Below are positions 42,673 through 45,103 of a DNA stretch of 45,103 bases, piece by piece. Under the pieces are notes generated by a model that searched no databases, had not been told where the DNA came from, and worked only from the letters and a program-made list of their open reading frames with translations. A program made the translations under genes and the position numbers. This stretch comes from Acidobacteriota bacterium (lineage in GTDB: Bacteria; Acidobacteriota; Terriglobia; Bryobacterales; Bryobacteraceae). How positions within the stretch are numbered: the stretch's first letter is position 1; each line of letters starts with the position of its first letter. The stretch lies in NCBI GenBank assembly GCA_016871015.1, contig VFZX01000018.1:1-45103 (forward strand), written 5' to 3'.

Positions 42673-45003
42673 AACTCGTAGCGCAACGCCAACTGGGTGA
42701 CGCGCGCGCCACCGGTACTGGTGATCCGCCCGAATGACTGAGCTGTGTTGAACGTGGTCGCGGGAGCGCCGAGGTTGGCGTGATTCAGAATGTTGAAGAA
42801 GTCCGCCCGGAACTCCAGCCGTTGCCGTTCACCGTGAACCGGAATCGTCTTCTGGAAGGAGAGGTCCCAGTTCCACGATCCTGGTCCGGGGATGATGGAG
42901 CGGCCCGCGTTGCCGTACCGGCCCGGCTGGTTGCGGGTGAACGCGGCGCCATCAAACCAGCGCGCGAACTTCTCGTTCTTGGATCGGCGCTGGGAGAGAA
43001 TCGGATTGCCGGTCACATCGGGCCGGTCGTAGCCAACGGCTGTGAGGGCCACGTCGGCGCCGGTCTGGATCGTCAACGGATTGCCGGTCTGGAACGTGTT
43101 GATGCCGGCGAGTTGCCAGCCTCCGAGGGAATGCTTCAAAGCCGGATGCGCGGACTTGAAGAATGGCATCTCCCACAGATAGGAAAAGACGGCCACGTGA
43201 CGCCGGTCGAACTCGCCCAGTCCACGCGAGCCGAGGCGGTCTCCGGGATCCTGTTGGCGGCACTGGTCGAGCGTTTCCTGCTGGCAGGCGTCGTCGATCG
43301 CCTTGGACCATGTGTAATGGCCGACCACCGTGAGTCCCTTCGACAGCCGCTTGGTGAGCATCGCTTGCAGTCCGTTGTAGGACGAGTTCGAATCGAATCT
43401 GGAGACGAAGAATCCACGGTAGGCGGGCGCCAGGATGCGGCGCGCGTCGGTGTCGCGCGTCGAGGCTCCCGGACGGAACACGGCGGGGTTGAATTGGTTC
43501 TGCAGCGGAAGCTTGCGGCCGTAGTTGCCAATGAATCCGAGCTGCGCCATCCAATCGCGCGAGAGTTGCCGCTGCAGCGTGAAGCTGAGATTCTGCACGT
43601 AGCCAGCCCTGAACGGTGCGGAAATGTGGCCGTTGATGGTCGCGGGCGAATCAAACTTCGCGTTCTTGGGATCCACAGCGTAGGGGAACGGATTGCGCTC
43701 ATTGGCGTAAGGGTTCGACAGAGGCCCGGAATTCCGGATGTCGACCGACAGCGAGAAGGGCTGATTGCCGCCGAGAACGAACTCGGAGGTGAGTCCGTCG
43801 TAGGACACCGCGTAGCCGCCGCGGACGCTCGTCCTGCCATCGCCGAGCACATCCCAGGCGAATCCGATGCGCGGACCGAGGTTCGCCCGGTCGCGCTTAT
43901 AGAGATACTCTGGATCGGTTTCAAAGATCATGCCGCGGGGTGCGGTTGGGAAGGTGCGCGACTGCGCGCCGGGAACGTAGTTGGCGATCTGGCCCTGGTC
44001 TTCGCGCCACGTGTTGTAGATCTCCCAACGCAGTCCGGCGTTCAATGTGAACCGGCGCGTCAGCTTGACGTTGTCCTGGAAATAGAACGCCGGGATCGAG
44101 TAGTCACCACCCTGCTGGACCAATGAGTTCTGGGTGAAGCTGACCACGCGCCCGAGCAGGAAGTCCGCCATGTTGTTGCGCGAGAACGTGCCGTCGAAGA
44201 CGAAACGGCCGGAGGACGCGGAGTTGTTGAACGTCTGGTAGCCGGTGCGGAGGAACTGCGCGCCCCACTTGAATTCGTGGCGTCCGCGGAGCCATGTCCA
44301 ATCCTGGGAAAAGTCATAGGTATCCCCGACCCGCTGGCGGTCCTTCCCCGGCGAGGCGGAGAACCGGCCGTTCACGACGAGCTGTGGAAGACGCTTGGGC
44401 GAGGGCGCGCCAGCATCGATGAAATTGGTTGCGCCGAGATCGGCCAGGGAAATGCGGGCGTCAGCGAGCGCTCCGGTTTCGTCGTAGACGAAGCGCGAGA
44501 AGTTGCCGCGCGTGTTCATCAGCAGGGACGGGGTCCAGGTGCGCAAGTGGGTCAGGTTAAAACTATGGATGTCAGTGGAGGTTGGCCCGGGAGAGTAGCC
44601 AGGGATGTTCGATCCTGGGCTCACGACCACGGGGAAAACGTCGAGTCCCCGTCCCCAGTCGAAGTAGTAACGGAAGCTGAAGCGGTCCCGCTCGCTCATG
44701 TTGTAGTCGAACTTGGAGACGACATTGTCGTTTGTGGTGGGAGATCCGGCCAGCGCGCTGAGCCCGCCAGCGGCAGTGTTGGGCGGCGGGAGCCGGTCGA
44801 GGAACTTGACTGCCAATGGATCGAAGCGCGAAGCGGGAATGATCCGGTTCGGGAAGGGCTGGTTCGTGGTGGGATCCAAGGGCGCGGGGTTGGACTGGCT
44901 GAAGTCGCCGCGCCGCTCGAGGACGCTCGGGGGGAACGCGGAGTTCGACGAGCGCTCCTGGCGCACGCGGACGCCTTGATAGGAGCCAAAGTAGAAGAGC
45001 TTA
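42669..45003 (-). pseudogene. TonB-dependent receptor, Oar-like, 5' part lost to an insertion sequence
   Basis: About 770 codons of barrel sequence with conserved C-terminus (QLALRYEF). Homology to Oar-like receptors starts abruptly at KLFYFGSYQGVRVRQE (about 44958-45002), a motif normally found some 250-300 residues into the protein. The signal peptide, carboxypeptidase-regulatory domain and plug are missing. Just upstream the frame runs into TGA inside sequence that belongs to the IS element. The first in-frame ATG (44966) is an internal Met-Arg-Gln, not a true start. The remaining part reads without frameshift, so the interruption looks recent. The 5' half may lie beyond the element, outside the window. 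Confidence 0.8.
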
Positions 45004-45016
45004 GAGCATTTTCACG

Positions 45017-45022
45017 TATAAT
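45017..45022 (+). promoter_or_regulatory. Possible transposase -10 box
   Basis: TATAAT, a perfect -10 hexamer, 31 nt before the transposase ATG. The -35 position would fall in the flanking receptor gene (around 44994-44999), where no TTGACA-like sequence is seen. Confidence 0.35.
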
Positions 45023-45053
45023 AAAAAGCTCCACGCGAATCCGCCAACTGAGA

Positions 45054-45103
45054 ATGGCTAGGGCCCTAGGAATTGACCTGCGTAGGCGGGTGATTGCGGC
45101 GCG
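45054..45103 (+). CDS. IS630-family transposase, N-terminal fragment
   Basis: Only 16 codons are in the window: MARALGIDLRRRVIAA. This closely matches the start of IS630-family transposases (MARxxSxDLRxRVVAA), where a helix-turn-helix domain begins. The frame is open to the window end. The plus-strand orientation is opposite to the interrupted receptor gene. Confidence 0.7.
   Translation, partial: MARALGIDLRRRVIAA

Larger units (their letters stand above)
45004..45103 (+). mobile_element. IS630-family insertion sequence, left end (partial)
   Basis: At 45002-45003 the receptor reading frame stops at a TA dinucleotide, the target duplicated by IS630/Tc1 elements. The next bases (GAGCATTTTCACGTATAAT) are AT-rich and unlike the GC-rich surroundings, as expected for an IS end. 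A transposase start follows at 45054. The right end is outside the window. Confidence 0.7.

Noticed and set aside
44964-44966. ATG at 44966 as the true start of the second TonB receptor
   Set aside because: Receptor homology continues upstream of it (LFYFGSYQGVRV) and all N-terminal domains are missing, so the gene is truncated rather than short.

Overview
The window is GC-rich chromosomal DNA that fits an Acidobacteriota member of the Solibacter/Bryobacter type. The grounds are two Oar-like TonB-dependent receptors with N-terminal carboxypeptidase-regulatory domains, two proteins with the Solibacter-type extracellular domain (TIGR03437-like), orphan MacB/FtsX-type permeases, and many secreted or Tat-routed sugar enzymes. 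This assignment is inferred from gene content; no rRNA or other phylogenetic marker is present.

Layout. 1-66 reads on the minus strand like the 5' end of a group II intron that leaves the window. 306-3992 (-) is a complete TonB-dependent receptor behind a good sigma70-type promoter. 4417-10817 (-) holds five genes: membrane flippase-like protein, PIG-L deacetylase, GH20/GH67-like glycosidase, a secreted protein with a Tudor/SH3-like start, and a Tat-type sugar isomerase preceded by a 27-codon leader. 10867-16519 (+) is a beta-oxidation operon in the order dehydrogenase/hydratase fusion, thiolase, acyl-CoA dehydrogenase (the fadN-fadA-fadE order of Bacillus), followed by a small P-loop kinase. 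16427-18702 (-) holds an MFS exporter and trpS, divergent from an RlmD-type rRNA methyltransferase that has no ordinary start codon. 19961-24387 holds a glucose dehydrogenase, an enolase-superfamily enzyme and a gamma-glutamyltransferase-like protein.

24371-25666 (-) encodes a membrane-anchored JAMM metalloprotease with an FN3-like and coiled-coil tail, divergent from two MacB-type permeases (25780-28313) that have no ATPase beside them. Facing them on the minus strand (34517-28347) is a six-gene operon: two FtsX permeases, an HlyD adaptor, a LolD/MacB-type ATPase, an M20 peptidase and a VOC protein. 34546-38340 holds tadA, two TIGR03437-type proteins and an NHL-repeat beta-propeller. 38430-42672 (+) is a compact operon of acid-sugar dehydratase, Asp/Glu-racemase-like protein and a di-haem cytochrome c/PQQ dehydrogenase fusion, which I read as a candidate oxidative catabolic module. 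The window ends with a second TonB receptor whose 5' part is cut off by what looks like an IS630-family insertion sequence whose transposase starts at 45054.

No tRNA, rRNA, CRISPR array or recognisable transcription factor was seen. Apart from 1-305, 3993-4416 and 5350-5692 there is almost no non-coding DNA; genes are commonly coupled by 4-bp start/stop overlaps, and several convergent pairs overlap at their 3' ends. The best candidates for something new are the JAMM-TM-FN3 protein, the dehydratase/racemase-like/PQQ operon, and the glycosidase/deacetylase/flippase cluster.
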